From: Treponema putidum
GTDB taxonomy: Bacteria; Spirochaetota; Spirochaetia; Treponematales; Treponemataceae
Reading direction: 5' to 3'
DNA: 64,000 nt
Assembly (NCBI RefSeq): GCF_000755145.1
Contig: NZ_CP009228.1
Location: 372,001 to 436,000 of the forward strand
The position numbers and the translations under genes were made by a program. Shown here piece after piece: positions 25,301-33,429 of the stretch (its first letter is position 1; each line of letters starts with the position of its first letter). Below the pieces are notes generated by a model that ran no database searches, was not told the origin of the DNA, and saw only the letters and a list, made by a program, of their open reading frames with translations.

Positions 25301-26041
25301 ATGAAAGACGATATTAAAATAAATTTGGAAGAAGTGCACAGACGGATGGAAGAGGCTTGTAAGGCCTGCGGAAGAAATATAAAAGAGGTAAGACTTCTTA
25401 TGGCAACAAAGACCGTTACACCGGAAAGAATCTTAAAGGCCTTTGAATACGGTGAACTTTTAATAGGCGAAAACAAGGTTCAAGAGCTATGCGAAAAGTA
25501 TGAGCCTCTTTCATCGGTAAAACATGAAACCCATTTTATAGGGCATTTGCAAACCAATAAGATTAAGGACGTAATAAAATATGCCGACTGCATTGAGTCT
25601 GTTGACAGGCTGGACCTAGCCGAAAAGCTTAGCAAAAGACTTGAATCCGAAGGGAAGTCCATGGATATTTTAATTCAGGTAAATACCTCCCAAGAAGAAA
25701 GCAAATTCGGATGTAAGCCTGAAGAAGCTCTAGCTCTAACCGAAAAAATTGCAAAACTTCCCTGCTTAAAAATAAAAGGCCTTATGACAATAGGACTTTT
25801 TTCCGATGATATGGATAAGGTGAGACTTTGTTTTAAGCTCCTGCAAAAAATTCGAAAAGAAATAACCGAAAAAAACATTCCCAATGTTTCGATGGAGGTT
25901 GTTTCTATGGGAATGACGGGAGATCTTGAAGTTGCTATCGAAGAAGGCTCAACCCTAATAAGAGTAGGTACGGCAATTTTCGGCAAAAGAAATTATCCCG
26001 ATTCCTATTATTGGAACGAAAATGCAAAAATTGAAGGTTAG
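25301..26041 (+). CDS. yggS: YggS/PLPBP family pyridoxal-phosphate homeostasis protein
   Basis: A 246-residue protein of the PLP-binding YggS family, which keeps vitamin B6 and amino-acid pools balanced and has no demonstrated catalytic reaction. The PLP lysine is in LLMATKTVTPERI (about residue 38). Other family marks are GENKVQEL, HFIGHLQTNKIK, SVDRLDLAEKL, VNTSQEESKFG and the phosphate-binding SMGMTGDLEVAIEEGSTLIRVGTAIFG near the C-terminus. GGAGG lies 6-10 bases before the ATG. Its last 20 bases overlap the start of the next gene. Confidence 0.95.
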   Translation: MKDDIKINLEEVHRRMEEACKACGRNIKEVRLLMATKTVTPERILKAFEYGELLIGENKVQELCEKYEPLSSVKHETHFIGHLQTNKIKDVIKYADCIESVDRLDLAEKLSKRLESEGKSMDILIQVNTSQEESKFGCKPEEALALTEKIAKLPCLKIKGLMTIGLFSDDMDKVRLCFKLLQKIRKEITEKNIPNVSMEVVSMGMTGDLEVAIEEGSTLIRVGTAIFGKRNYPDSYYWNENAKIEG

Positions 26042-26840
26042 AATTTTTGGTTTATGTCTTTTTTCTCTTTTTCTATTTTACAGCCCTACCCTTTTTGCTC
26101 AAGATGTTGAGTTGACGAGGGTTCAAAAAAGGGTTGTAAACATAGAAGCGGCCGTATCTGAAGTCGATATTTTTATAAGTCCATATGAAGGGGATACAAT
26201 AGCCTATAAACCCGAGCTCAACGCAGGCACAAAACTTTCGATAGTTGAACATAAAAAGAAGTTAAGGTTTACCGAGATAAAACCGGCAAGCGGAAAACTT
26301 TTTATCTATGTTCCGAAAGATTTTTTACTTGAATCATGCAGAATTCTTGCAACTCATTCTTCCATAAAAATTGAAGGCATAAAAGCCGTCCATTTTTCGG
26401 TTTCGGGGAATTTTAATACTGTAGAAGTAATAAACTCAAGACTAAAAAACAGTCTGGTTTCTCTTTCAAACGGCAGCCTTACCTTTAATAACGGGATTGT
26501 AACTGCGGCAGACTTTTGCTTAAACACCTCAAAGGCAAAAATCGAAATAGCCGAACAAAAGGCGGATTGCAACCTTTTTGTAACAAAACAAAAATGTGAA
26601 AAGTTCTTATATGAGGGGGAAGCATATACCGATAGAATCTTAGCCCTTTCGCCGTCCAAGCCTAAAAAATTTATCTCGATGAGTACCTCTTTTTCGGACA
26701 TTGACCTAGCCTTTTCGGCACCTTTAAAAGAACCGGCAGAAAAATTCGATAAATACGGAGTCAGCGAATTCGGCCCCGCCCCCTCCCCCAATTTGGTAAA
26801 TAACGAAGCAAATATACTCGAATCCGGAAATAGACGATAA
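26022..26840 (+). CDS. Exported beta-helix-like protein (DUF4097-like)
   Basis: A 272-residue protein with a signal peptide (about residues 1-26, ending LFAQD). The mature part has regularly spaced short beta strands (ILATHSSIKIEGIKAVHFSVSGNFNTVEVINSRLKN is one stretch) as in DUF4097/adhesin-like beta-solenoids. Residues ~225-272 are Pro/Asn-rich. The start lies inside the yggS gene (20-base overlap), which suggests translational coupling. No catalytic motif is seen. Family call is tentative. Confidence 0.7.
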   Translation: MQKLKVRIFGLCLFSLFLFYSPTLFAQDVELTRVQKRVVNIEAAVSEVDIFISPYEGDTIAYKPELNAGTKLSIVEHKKKLRFTEIKPASGKLFIYVPKDFLLESCRILATHSSIKIEGIKAVHFSVSGNFNTVEVINSRLKNSLVSLSNGSLTFNNGIVTAADFCLNTSKAKIEIAEQKADCNLFVTKQKCEKFLYEGEAYTDRILALSPSKPKKFISMSTSFSDIDLAFSAPLKEPAEKFDKYGVSEFGPAPSPNLVNNEANILESGNRR

Positions 26841-26947
26841 AAAAGGACTAAGGATGTATATTCATTAACCGCCATGGACGGCGGTGGTTCCAACTTCGAG
26901 AGTTTTGCTTATGCAAAACTCTAAGATGAAAAAGGACTAAGGATGTA
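26840..26947. repeat. Intergenic repeat: 19-bp direct repeats flanking two hairpins
   Basis: AAAAAGGACTAAGGATGTA occurs at 26840-26858 and again at 26929-26947 (period 89). Between them are two inverted repeats: ACCGCC/GGCGGT (26868-26885) and GAGTTTTGC-TTAT-GCAAAACTC (26900-26921). This looks like one unit of a dispersed or duplicated intergenic element. Confidence 0.8.
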
Positions 26948-26964
26948 CATTTTTCATCAACCGA

Positions 26965-26993
26965 TTGACAAATTTTTAAGTTTTTGATATACT
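26965..26993 (+). promoter_or_regulatory. Promoter of tRNA-Ile2
   Basis: TTGACA (26965-26970) and TATACT (26988-26993) with a 17-base spacer, 14 bases before the mature tRNA. Confidence 0.8.
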
Positions 26994-27007
26994 CAAAACT
27001 CTTTTAA

Positions 27008-27081
<74 letters not shown>

Positions 27082-27100
27082 CTTTTCCTATCATTTAAAA

Positions 27101-27141
27101 TTGAACAGCTGAATAAAATATCAATTTTGGAAGCTGTTCAA
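27101..27141. repeat. 10-bp inverted repeat downstream of tRNA-Ile2
   Basis: TTGAACAGCT (27101-27110) and AGCTGTTCAA (27132-27141) pair perfectly across a 21-base loop. There is no T-run, so it is either a weak 3' processing structure or a palindromic element. Confidence 0.65.
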
Positions 27142-27202
27142 TTCCGGCGTTTTAATGGAAGGACTTTCAATAATCCTAACAACGTGGAGATGAATTAATA
27201 AT

Positions 27203-27916
27203 TTATACAAAAAAAGCCTCTTGAAAAGCAATTTTTCTTCTAAACGGACATCTATCACCTATACATTGGTTGTTCTGTTCGTAGTGTGTACAGTGTATTT
27301 CTGACTTCTCCATATTTATATTAAAAGCTTCTTTAACAAAATCTATAGCCTTAAGCAAAGATATGTAAGAGTCTCTTTTGCAGCATCTTGGTCCGCCGAT
27401 ATTTCCTATTGCTTCAAGTGATTTAGAAGTCATTCTATTTGAAAGTCCCCATGGTTCATTCTCAAGCGGTGTAGATTTTGAAATAATGGAAACAAACATG
27501 CCTGTACTTATTCCTGCGCCGCAGGCTCCCCAAAATCCGCAAACTCCGCCCGGAACACTTTTCCCCCGCTTTTGCATTTCAATGAGATCTTGTTCTAAAT
27601 CAATATCTCCTCCTGCATTTTTATATGCTGTCAGCAATGCAGACCCGACCATTACATGATGTTCGGGTCCATGCATATGACAAAATGGGGCAGCCATCAG
27701 CTTTTCAATAATTTCAATAGGATTCTTACTTTTTTCGTTTAAACAGATGCCTATAATTGAATCCATACCTTTTGTATGGCATTCATTACATACATAATGG
27801 CCTTTTTTACATTTGGTTTTACTTAATTCTTTTTTTCGGCAGAGCGAACACTCCATCATTTCATCGTATTCGAGATACTGTAGTGCAGCCTTACATACTA
27901 TGCATTCGTCTTTCAT
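27203..27916 (-). CDS. DUF5714-type cysteine-rich protein
   Basis: A 237-residue protein rich in Cys pairs: CIVC (about 6-9), CSLC (about 24-27), CKKGHYVCNECH (about 36-47), GVCGFWGACGAG (about 126-137), GGPRCC (about 174-179) and a C-terminal CIGDRCPFRRK. The spacing suggests zinc ribbons and possibly an Fe-S cluster. The pattern GxxHHVMVGSALLTAYKN and GVCGFWGACGAG fits DUF5714, often found with radical-SAM or methyltransferase proteins of anaerobes. The start is set at 27916: a TTG 9 bases earlier directly abuts AAGGAG, so the ATG with 9-base spacing is preferred. No enzymatic role is known to me. Confidence 0.75.
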   Translation of the reverse strand: MKDECIVCKAALQYLEYDEMMECSLCRKKELSKTKCKKGHYVCNECHTKGMDSIIGICLNEKSKNPIEIIEKLMAAPFCHMHGPEHHVMVGSALLTAYKNAGGDIDLEQDLIEMQKRGKSVPGGVCGFWGACGAGISTGMFVSIISKSTPLENEPWGLSNRMTSKSLEAIGNIGGPRCCKRDSYISLLKAIDFVKEAFNINMEKSEIHCTHYEQNNQCIGDRCPFRRKIAFQEAFFV

Positions 27917-27988
27917 ATTGTTCAACTCCTTTTTTTCTGTTGTAACATTTTTTAAATAAAGCCTATGCCTTAGATATTCCGATTTGAT

Positions 27989-28738
27989 TTATACTTTCTC
28001 ACCGTTTATCCTGCGTTGAAAGACAATGATAGCAAGAACGAAGATAACTACCGTATAAATCATTACAACAGTCAAATGAAAAAGAACATCACCTAAATTA
28101 CCGCTTAAGGTTGACCTTATCGCTTCCGCACTATGATAAAAGGGCAGAATATTTGTTATTGCTTTAAAGGCTCCGCCTATTAGATCAATCGGAATAAATA
28201 CTCCTGATAACCATCCGGCAACATTTGTTAACAAAGCTCCGCAAACGCCCCCGACAGCCTTATCACTCATAAGACTGCCGAAAAGCAGTCCTGTTCCCAC
28301 GAACAATAGAGATGTCAAAGCTGTTACAATAATCGCAAACAAAAAGTGAATAGTTATTTCAAGACCGAAAGCTCCCGCAGCGAATAAGGTTATCGCTGCC
28401 TGCGCTATCGTCATAGCGAGCATGGGCAAAGTGTAGCCCAAAATAAAATCTCCGGAAGTCATAGGAGAAGTAAACAAACGCATTAAGAAAGATGAGGTAC
28501 GGTCTTTTGATAGCAGCATACCGGCAAATAATGCCATAAATACGCTCCCAAACATTGCCAGGCCGGGCGCAAGATTTTTTATTTCAAACATAGGATTTCC
28601 GGCTTCAGGGGGAATAGCATTATTGATAATGGATAGTAGTACCAACAGTATGAGAGGAAATCCCAGACCGAAAAAGAAATTGATGGGATCCCGCAAAACT
28701 TCTTTTGTATTTCTTTTTGCAAATAAAAGTATTCTCAT
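27989..28738 (-). CDS. ABC-2 type exporter permease
   Basis: A 249-residue integral membrane protein with about six transmembrane segments, the ABC-2 permease arrangement (NFFFGLGFPLILLVLLSII near 20-40, and the LLFGSLMSDKAVGGVCGALLTN motif region near 150-172). It pairs with the ATPase just upstream by an ATGA overlap and is last in the AbrB-ATPase-permease operon. Related transporters export drugs or antimicrobial peptides; no substrate can be read from sequence. Confidence 0.9.
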   Translation of the reverse strand: MRILLFAKRNTKEVLRDPINFFFGLGFPLILLVLLSIINNAIPPEAGNPMFEIKNLAPGLAMFGSVFMALFAGMLLSKDRTSSFLMRLFTSPMTSGDFILGYTLPMLAMTIAQAAITLFAAGAFGLEITIHFLFAIIVTALTSLLFVGTGLLFGSLMSDKAVGGVCGALLTNVAGWLSGVFIPIDLIGGAFKAITNILPFYHSAEAIRSTLSGNLGDVLFHLTVVMIYTVVIFVLAIIVFQRRINGEKV

Positions 28739-29460
28739 AGCACACCTCCTGAAAGCGCAACAAAGGCATCCTCCAGCTTGGCCGTATCGGTTTGCATAGT
28801 TAATTCCGCTACCGTGCCCATTGCCGTTAACTTGCCTTTTGACATTATTCCGACACGGTCAGACAGTGTTTCAACTTCATCCATATAATGTGTTGTCAGA
28901 ATGATCGTCACTTTTCCTTTTAATGCTTTAATGGATGCCCATAGCTCACGGCGAGCCAGCACATCAAGCCCTAGGGTCGGTTCATCAAGAAATAAAATCT
29001 GCGGATCTGAAATCAGAGCCATTGCAATAGAAAGGCGTCTCTGCATACCTCCCGATAAGAGTTTTGCTTTTTTGTTCAATTCATTTTCCAATTTGAATTT
29101 TTGAGCTATCTCGTAAGCGTTTTTCTTTGCTGTTTTACTGTCTTGCCCGTAGATTCCCGCAATAAGTTCCAAGTTTTCTAAAACCGATAAATTAGCGGCT
29201 ACCGCTGTTTCCTGAGGCGAGATATTGATTTTTTTCTTTATTGCACGGGGGTCAGAAATAATACTGTTACCAAGCAATAAGGCATCGCCGCTCGTGGGCT
29301 TTATTAGGCAAGAAAGCATTTTAATCGTTGTGGTTTTCCCGGCTCCGTTTACACCAAGTAAGGCAAACAATTCGCCATGCTCAACAGTTAAATTAAGATT
29401 ATCTACAGCAACTATATTGCCGTATTTTTTTGTAAGCTGTGAGGTTGCAATGGCTCTCAT
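28735..29460 (-). CDS. ABC transporter ATP-binding protein
   Basis: A 241-residue ATPase of the DRA/CcmA type that works with ABC-2 permeases. Walker A is GVNGAGKTT (about residues 38-46), the signature is LSGGMQRRLSIAMAL (about 140-154), Walker B is ILFLDEPTLGLD (about 159-170) and the H-loop is ILTTHYMDEVE. AGGAGG precedes the ATG. It overlaps the AbrB gene upstream and the permease downstream by 4 bases each, so translation is coupled. Confidence 0.95.
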   Translation of the reverse strand: MRAIATSQLTKKYGNIVAVDNLNLTVEHGELFALLGVNGAGKTTTIKMLSCLIKPTSGDALLLGNSIISDPRAIKKKINISPQETAVAANLSVLENLELIAGIYGQDSKTAKKNAYEIAQKFKLENELNKKAKLLSGGMQRRLSIAMALISDPQILFLDEPTLGLDVLARRELWASIKALKGKVTIILTTHYMDEVETLSDRVGIMSKGKLTAMGTVAELTMQTDTAKLEDAFVALSGGVL

Positions 29461-29681
29461 TTTTCGTCCTCCTTTGGTACATTGCCTCCAAAAATATTTT
29501 CGATAATACTTGCGAACATATTTTTAGGCGGAATGGCGATTCCTTGATTTATATCTCCCAACACAATCAAGGTATCCCCTGGATTAATGTTGAAAACATC
29601 ACGGGCTTCTTTCGGTATAACAAATAGCCCTTTCTCTCCAACTTTAACCGTCCAAGCATATTTTCCTTTTGGATAATCCAT
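29457..29681 (-). CDS. AbrB/SpoVT-type transcriptional regulator
   Basis: A short (74-residue) swapped-hairpin DNA-binding protein. The AbrB signature is AWTVKVGEKGLFVIPKEARDVFNINPGDTLIVLGD. The start at 29681 (MDYPKGKYAW) is preferred: an ORF extension to 29738 would run through a consensus promoter and its expected transcription start. No strong ribosome site is visible. It heads an operon with an ABC-2 exporter and probably controls it; a perfect palindrome overlapping the -10 is a candidate operator. Confidence 0.85.
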   Translation of the reverse strand: MDYPKGKYAWTVKVGEKGLFVIPKEARDVFNINPGDTLIVLGDINQGIAIPPKNMFASIIENIFGGNVPKEDEK

Positions 29682-29702
29682 ATTTAAAGTACAATTTGTA
29701 TG

Positions 29703-29743
29703 ATTTATAATATAAATATAAGATAATTTACTTTTCATGTCAA
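29703..29743 (-). promoter_or_regulatory. Promoter of the AbrB-ABC operon with overlapping palindromic operator
   Basis: On the minus strand TTGACA (29738-29743) and TATATT (29715-29720) are 17 bases apart. A perfect inverted repeat ATTTATA-A-TATAAAT (29703-29717) covers the end of the -10 and the expected start, a suitable site for autorepression. Confidence 0.7.
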
Positions 29744-29773
29744 TAAACTATCGGCATAAATTTAATAAAGAAC

Positions 29774-29833
29774 TTGACTATGAACTCCTAATGATATATT
29801 CTTTTTTGATGATTAATATCAAACTTGATATTA
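29774..29833 (+). promoter_or_regulatory. Promoter and 9-2-9 palindrome upstream of the glycosylase-like gene
   Basis: TTGACT (29774-29779) and TATTCT (29797-29802) with a 17-base spacer. TAATATCAA-AC-TTGATATTA (29814-29833) follows just after the expected start and could be an operator or a 5' hairpin. Confidence 0.6.
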
Positions 29834-29852
29834 CTTCTAAGGATGGGGAAAG

Positions 29853-30218
29853 ATGAGACTATGGCATGAAGACATGATCGGCAAACTGCCGCGGCAACAG
29901 CTCTTGGGGCAGCATAGGGAATGCTGCGCCTTGCGTGGAAACGGCTGGGGCAGACCACATGCGACCGTCAACTATGTGTTTAATTATTCTCCCTATCTTC
30001 TCTATCGCTACCACCGGCTCATTATGGAGGAGATGCAGCAGCGAGGATATAAGGTAAGCCCTGAATGGCTGGACAAGAACTACCGAGGCAAGACCTGCCC
30101 TGCCTATGATAATTTGAAAGCTGTTAAAGTACGGAAGCCCATCTATGCCGAACATAACGGCAGCTATTATCTTGAGTGTATAGATAATTTGCAGGGCAAG
30201 GGAATTAAACTGGAATAA
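29853..30218 (+). CDS. Pyrimidine-dimer DNA glycosylase-like protein (TIGR02328 type)
   Basis: A 121-residue protein that begins MRLWHEDMIGKLPRQQLLGQHRE, matching the N-terminus of the small family annotated as pyrimidine-dimer DNA glycosylases or TIGR02328 (MRLWHxxLIxxLPRxQLLGQHRE). The conserved RGNGWGRPHATVNYVF follows. No signal or membrane segment. A DNA-repair role rests on similarity to T4 endonuclease V-like proteins and has not been shown for this subfamily. Its base composition is richer in GC than its neighbours, so recent acquisition is possible. GGATGGGGAAAG precedes the ATG. Confidence 0.82.
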   Translation: MRLWHEDMIGKLPRQQLLGQHRECCALRGNGWGRPHATVNYVFNYSPYLLYRYHRLIMEEMQQRGYKVSPEWLDKNYRGKTCPAYDNLKAVKVRKPIYAEHNGSYYLECIDNLQGKGIKLE

Positions 30219-30219
30219 A

Positions 30220-30250
30220 AAATGCACTGCAAAAATTGCAGTGCATAAAA
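30220..30250 (+). terminator. Bidirectional terminator
   Basis: A perfect stem TGCACTGCAA / TTGCAGTGCA (30223-30232 and 30236-30245) with a 3-base loop, flanked by A-runs on both sides, between convergent genes. On the minus strand it is followed by a T-run. Confidence 0.75.
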
Positions 30251-30252
30251 AA

Positions 30253-31170
30253 TTATCGGATTATTTCTTCGGCCATGTCGATGGTCATTTTCTTTATGTC
30301 TGTAAAATCTGCGGACATAATTATCTTTGTTTTTTCATCGATAGAACTTAAAGCGTTTATCCATTCTTGCGAAACGGTGAGTTTTGCAGCTTCCATACCG
30401 CCTTGAATTTGGGTAGAAGCGGCAATTTTTTTAATACCGTCGGCAGTGGCTTCGGCAACGGCAACAATTTCCCGAGCCTGGCCTTCCGCCTCGTTTATCA
30501 TTTTTTCTTTTTCACCTTCGCTTATGTTTACGGCTTCTTCATAAGCCGCCCTTGAAAGATTGATAACGGTTTCCATCTCTCCGACCGAGTGGGCTATTTC
30601 TGCCCGCTTTTCTCTTTCGGCCTTCATCTGGTTTTCCATGGCATCCATAATAGAATCGGAAACTCTTATGTTTTGAATCTCGTAACGGGTAACCTTTACG
30701 CCCCAAGGATCCGAAGCTTCATCTACGGCCTTTACAACCTGAGCGTTTATCTGTTCCCGTGCTTCAAAGGTGTCATCCAAATCCAGCTGTCCTACTACAG
30801 AACGCATGGTCGTCTGTGCAAGCAAGATAGTTGCATAGCGGTAATCTCGTATACCGTAGCTTGCCTTAATCGGATCAAAGACTTGAAGATAGAGGATTCC
30901 GTCAATACGTACCTGAACGTTGTCCTTGGTAAAACAGTCTTGGGCGGGAACATCTATAGCCTGTTCCTTTAGATTCTGCTTGTATTTTACCCTATCCAAA
31001 AACGGAAATAGAATATGAAAACCGGCATCCAATGTTGCGTGATACTTGCCTAAGCGTTCTACAATTAGGGCAACCTTATGCGGAACGATGCGGATGCTTC
31101 TAAAAAGAGCAACAATAAAAACTATTGCAATAACTGCTGCAATAATAATCGGGATTATAAAATTAAGCAT
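30253..31170 (-). CDS. SPFH/band 7 (stomatin-like) membrane protein, downstream copy
   Basis: A 305-residue protein with an N-terminal membrane helix (about residues 3-24) and a band 7 domain (VPHKVALIVERLGKYHATLDAGFHILFPFLDRV, DNVQVRIDGILYLQVFDP), then a coiled-coil region rich in Glu/Ala (about 185-250). Stomatin-like proteins scaffold membrane microdomains and regulate proteases or channels. No NfeD partner is seen next to it. The two SPFH genes overlap by 8 bases and are clear paralogues, so the products probably form hetero-oligomers. Confidence 0.92.
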   Translation of the reverse strand: MLNFIIPIIIAAVIAIVFIVALFRSIRIVPHKVALIVERLGKYHATLDAGFHILFPFLDRVKYKQNLKEQAIDVPAQDCFTKDNVQVRIDGILYLQVFDPIKASYGIRDYRYATILLAQTTMRSVVGQLDLDDTFEAREQINAQVVKAVDEASDPWGVKVTRYEIQNIRVSDSIMDAMENQMKAEREKRAEIAHSVGEMETVINLSRAAYEEAVNISEGEKEKMINEAEGQAREIVAVAEATADGIKKIAASTQIQGGMEAAKLTVSQEWINALSSIDEKTKIIMSADFTDIKKMTIDMAEEIIR

Positions 31171-32098
31171 TTTGACCTCCCTCTATGACCTTCACTCCCT
31201 TCCCTGCATTTTTAATAATGTCGGTAAAGGCTGCAAGGCCTGCAATGTTTTCGGGGTAAACCGAAACATTGGATTTTTTAATAATGTGCTCGAACCTTTG
31301 GATATAGTTTTCGGCAAGACGGATACCCATAGCCGTTCTTCCTCCCGGCTGAGAAAGGGCATCTGCAATCAAACGCAAACCTTCGGCTGTCGCATTACTC
31401 GTTATTTCGATAGCCTTTGAGCGGCCTTCGGCAAGATTTATCCTTCGCTGTTTTTCGCCCATAGCCTTGTTTATGGCTTCTTTCTTTTTACCCAAAGAAA
31501 TATTTATTCGGGATTGCTGTTTTCCTTCACTGGAAAGAATGTTAGCCCTCTTTTCACGTTCAGCTCTCATCTGTCTTTCCATAGCTTCAAGGATTGTGCG
31601 GGTAGGCGTAATATCCCGTATTTCGTAGCGGGTAACCTTTATACCCCAGTTGTCTGAAGCCTCGTCTAAGGCCTTTACTATACTGTCATTTAAGCCTTCT
31701 CTTCCGCAAAAGGTTTTGTCAAGTTCCAGCTTTCCAATTTCGCTTCTCATAGTTGTCTTTGCAAGCTGGGTAACGGCATAGCGGTAATTATCTATTCCGT
31801 AGCTGGCTTTAACCGGATCGAATATTTTTAAATAAAGAATCCCGTCAACCTGCACCTGAACGTTATCGGCTGTGATACAAACTTGAGGGTCTACATCCAA
31901 GGCTTCTTCCTTTAGGTTTTGCTTATAAGCAATTCTGTCTATAAACGGGGTTAAGATATGGAAACCCGCAGTAAGAGTCCGCGAATATTTTCCAAGTCTT
32001 TCAATAACATAACTTTCTTGTTCAGGCACTACAACGGCTATCGAAAATAAAATAATAACCGCTACGGCCAGAGCAACATATAAAGCTATCATCAGCAT
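31163..32098 (-). CDS. SPFH/band 7 (stomatin-like) membrane protein, upstream copy
   Basis: A 311-residue paralogue of the downstream gene with the same layout: N-terminal membrane helix (about 3-24), band 7 domain (VPEQESYVIERLGKYSRTLTAGFHILTPFIDRI) and coiled-coil. The C-terminus differs most. AGGAGG precedes the ATG. It is first in a two-gene operon. Paired SPFH genes of this kind are common in spirochaetes and clostridia. Confidence 0.92.
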   Translation of the reverse strand: MLMIALYVALAVAVIILFSIAVVVPEQESYVIERLGKYSRTLTAGFHILTPFIDRIAYKQNLKEEALDVDPQVCITADNVQVQVDGILYLKIFDPVKASYGIDNYRYAVTQLAKTTMRSEIGKLELDKTFCGREGLNDSIVKALDEASDNWGIKVTRYEIRDITPTRTILEAMERQMRAEREKRANILSSEGKQQSRINISLGKKKEAINKAMGEKQRRINLAEGRSKAIEITSNATAEGLRLIADALSQPGGRTAMGIRLAENYIQRFEHIIKKSNVSVYPENIAGLAAFTDIIKNAGKGVKVIEGGQNA

Positions 32099-32180
32099 TA
32101 CCTCCTAGTCTGATTTTTAGGCTATTTATATTTTAATACCCAATGAATGATTTTAACTTGTTTTGTAAGATTTGTCTATA

Positions 32181-32220
32181 GTCGTTAAGCGGCTTGTCGT
32201 TAAGCGGCTATTGAATAGCC
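32181..32220. repeat. 15-bp tandem repeat with adjoining palindrome
   Basis: GTCGTTAAGCGGCT occurs twice in tandem (32181-32194 and 32196-32209). The second copy runs into the palindrome GGCTATT-G-AATAGCC (32206-32220). It lies between the SH3 gene and the SPFH operon; no function is evident. Confidence 0.7.
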
Positions 32221-32265
32221 CGCATTTCGGTCATAGAGGGTTCGTGTATTTAATAGATGCCCCTT

Positions 32266-33105
32266 CTATTTATCGGTTTTAATAAAATCTTCTCCGTCCC
32301 ATAAATATTGTGTAACGGTAATTTCCGGTTCTAAAGGTTTTTCATTTTCCCATTTTGTAACAGTTCTGATGAGCTTTACCCTATCTCCGTTAAATTCAAA
32401 TTCTTCTTCAGTTTCGGACTCCATATAAAAAAACTCGTTGTGAAGTCCGTCAAAATACCTTAATGAGCCATTCAAAAAATAATAATAACTTTCGCTGCTC
32501 CAGCCGATACCGCCGTCGCTGAAACCGCATCTCATAATAAGAAAGCTTACTTTCGGTATCAAATTTTCGCATACTTTTATCGAATAAGAAGCATCTTCTG
32601 ATACTTCATATTTAGAAAAATTCTCCAGAGGAATAGGTTTAGTACTCGATTTTTTTATAAGTATATGATTTTTATCTACATTATAAAAACTCTCCTTATA
32701 CTCGGAAACTCCTACACCCTCTTGTTCAGTAATACACAGACATGCAAAAATCTCATCTTCTCCGTCATTATCGATATCTCCCACGGCCTCTTTGCAGGAA
32801 ATATATCTTCCGCACATATAACCTTCCCCTTTTTCACAAACGATTCTGTACCATGGTGAATAATACCCTTCCTCTAAAATCCAGTCCCAGTCCTTATTAC
32901 TTCTAAGAATCCTGACCGCATCACCCAAATTCAGTTGAAAAAGTTTTTCTCCGGAAAGGCTCGGTTCGGCTCGAACATTCACTTTGTTATCAATAACATA
33001 ATGAATAGAATTTATATCATCATCTGTGATTATGGCAATGTATTTTTGTGCACATAAACCTATCGTGCTCGCGATGAATAGAAAATAAAAGATTAAGTTT
33101 TTCAT
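32266..33105 (-). CDS. Exported SH3-domain protein
   Basis: A 279-residue protein with a signal peptide (about residues 1-19, ending GLCAQ). A bacterial SH3 module follows (about 38-105: NKVNVRAEPSLSGEKLFQLNLGDAVRIL ... WYRIVCEKGEGYMCGRYIS). A DxDxDGxDE motif (GDIDNDGEDEIF, about 111-122) resembles a calcium-binding loop of FG-GAP type. The lipobox is poor (Leu directly before Cys), so lipidation is doubtful. A good ribosome site (GGAGGT) precedes the ATG. Role in the envelope is unknown. Confidence 0.78.
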   Translation of the reverse strand: MKNLIFYFLFIASTIGLCAQKYIAIITDDDINSIHYVIDNKVNVRAEPSLSGEKLFQLNLGDAVRILRSNKDWDWILEEGYYSPWYRIVCEKGEGYMCGRYISCKEAVGDIDNDGEDEIFACLCITEQEGVGVSEYKESFYNVDKNHILIKKSSTKPIPLENFSKYEVSEDASYSIKVCENLIPKVSFLIMRCGFSDGGIGWSSESYYYFLNGSLRYFDGLHNEFFYMESETEEEFEFNGDRVKLIRTVTKWENEKPLEPEITVTQYLWDGEDFIKTDK

Positions 33106-33181
33106 TTTATATTACCTCCAACATATTTATATTAGCATATTTCTATAAATATAGGAAAGTCCCTAAAACTTAAATCTTTTT

Positions 33182-33252
33182 AGGGTGAGGTGCACATATG
33201 ATGAGCTTTGTCCATCGGTTTACATTCAGCTTGCTAGCGTTTCCCCTCACCC
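33182..33252. repeat. Long-spaced inverted repeat between the SH3 gene and the ABC operon
   Basis: GGGTGAGG near 33183-33190 and CCTCACCC near 33244-33251 are complementary across a ~53-base gap and reach the stop codon of the small membrane protein. They could form the 3' structure of the ABC operon transcript or be ends of a lost insertion. Confidence 0.45.
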
Positions 33253-33429
33253 ATTGAGTACCTTATACATAACTATGCCGGCGGCAAGCAAGATCAAACC
33301 TGCGATATCTAAGCCCCATAACAGCCAAACGGAAAACATGGCTGAAGGAAGATACAGTCCGCCAAGCAGTAAAAAAATGCTGATGATAATAAGGATAAGG
33401 CCGCCTATTTTGTATCCGGTTTTTCTCAT
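33247..33429 (-). CDS. Small two-helix membrane protein
   Basis: A 60-residue protein (MRKTGYKIGG onward) with two transmembrane helices (about 8-30 and 34-56). The start at 33429 overlaps the stop of the ABC gene (ATGA) and follows GGAGAGG, so it is preferred to the ATG at 33453. Its position as the last gene of the ABC operon suggests a small accessory subunit. No family recognised. Confidence 0.65.
   Translation of the reverse strand: MRKTGYKIGGLILIIISIFLLLGGLYLPSAMFSVWLLWGLDIAGLILLAAGIVMYKVLNG

Noticed and set aside
32214..32226. AATAGCCCGCATT shared with the oppA upstream region (about 55479-55491)
   Set aside because: Thirteen matching bases are expected by chance in a window this size.
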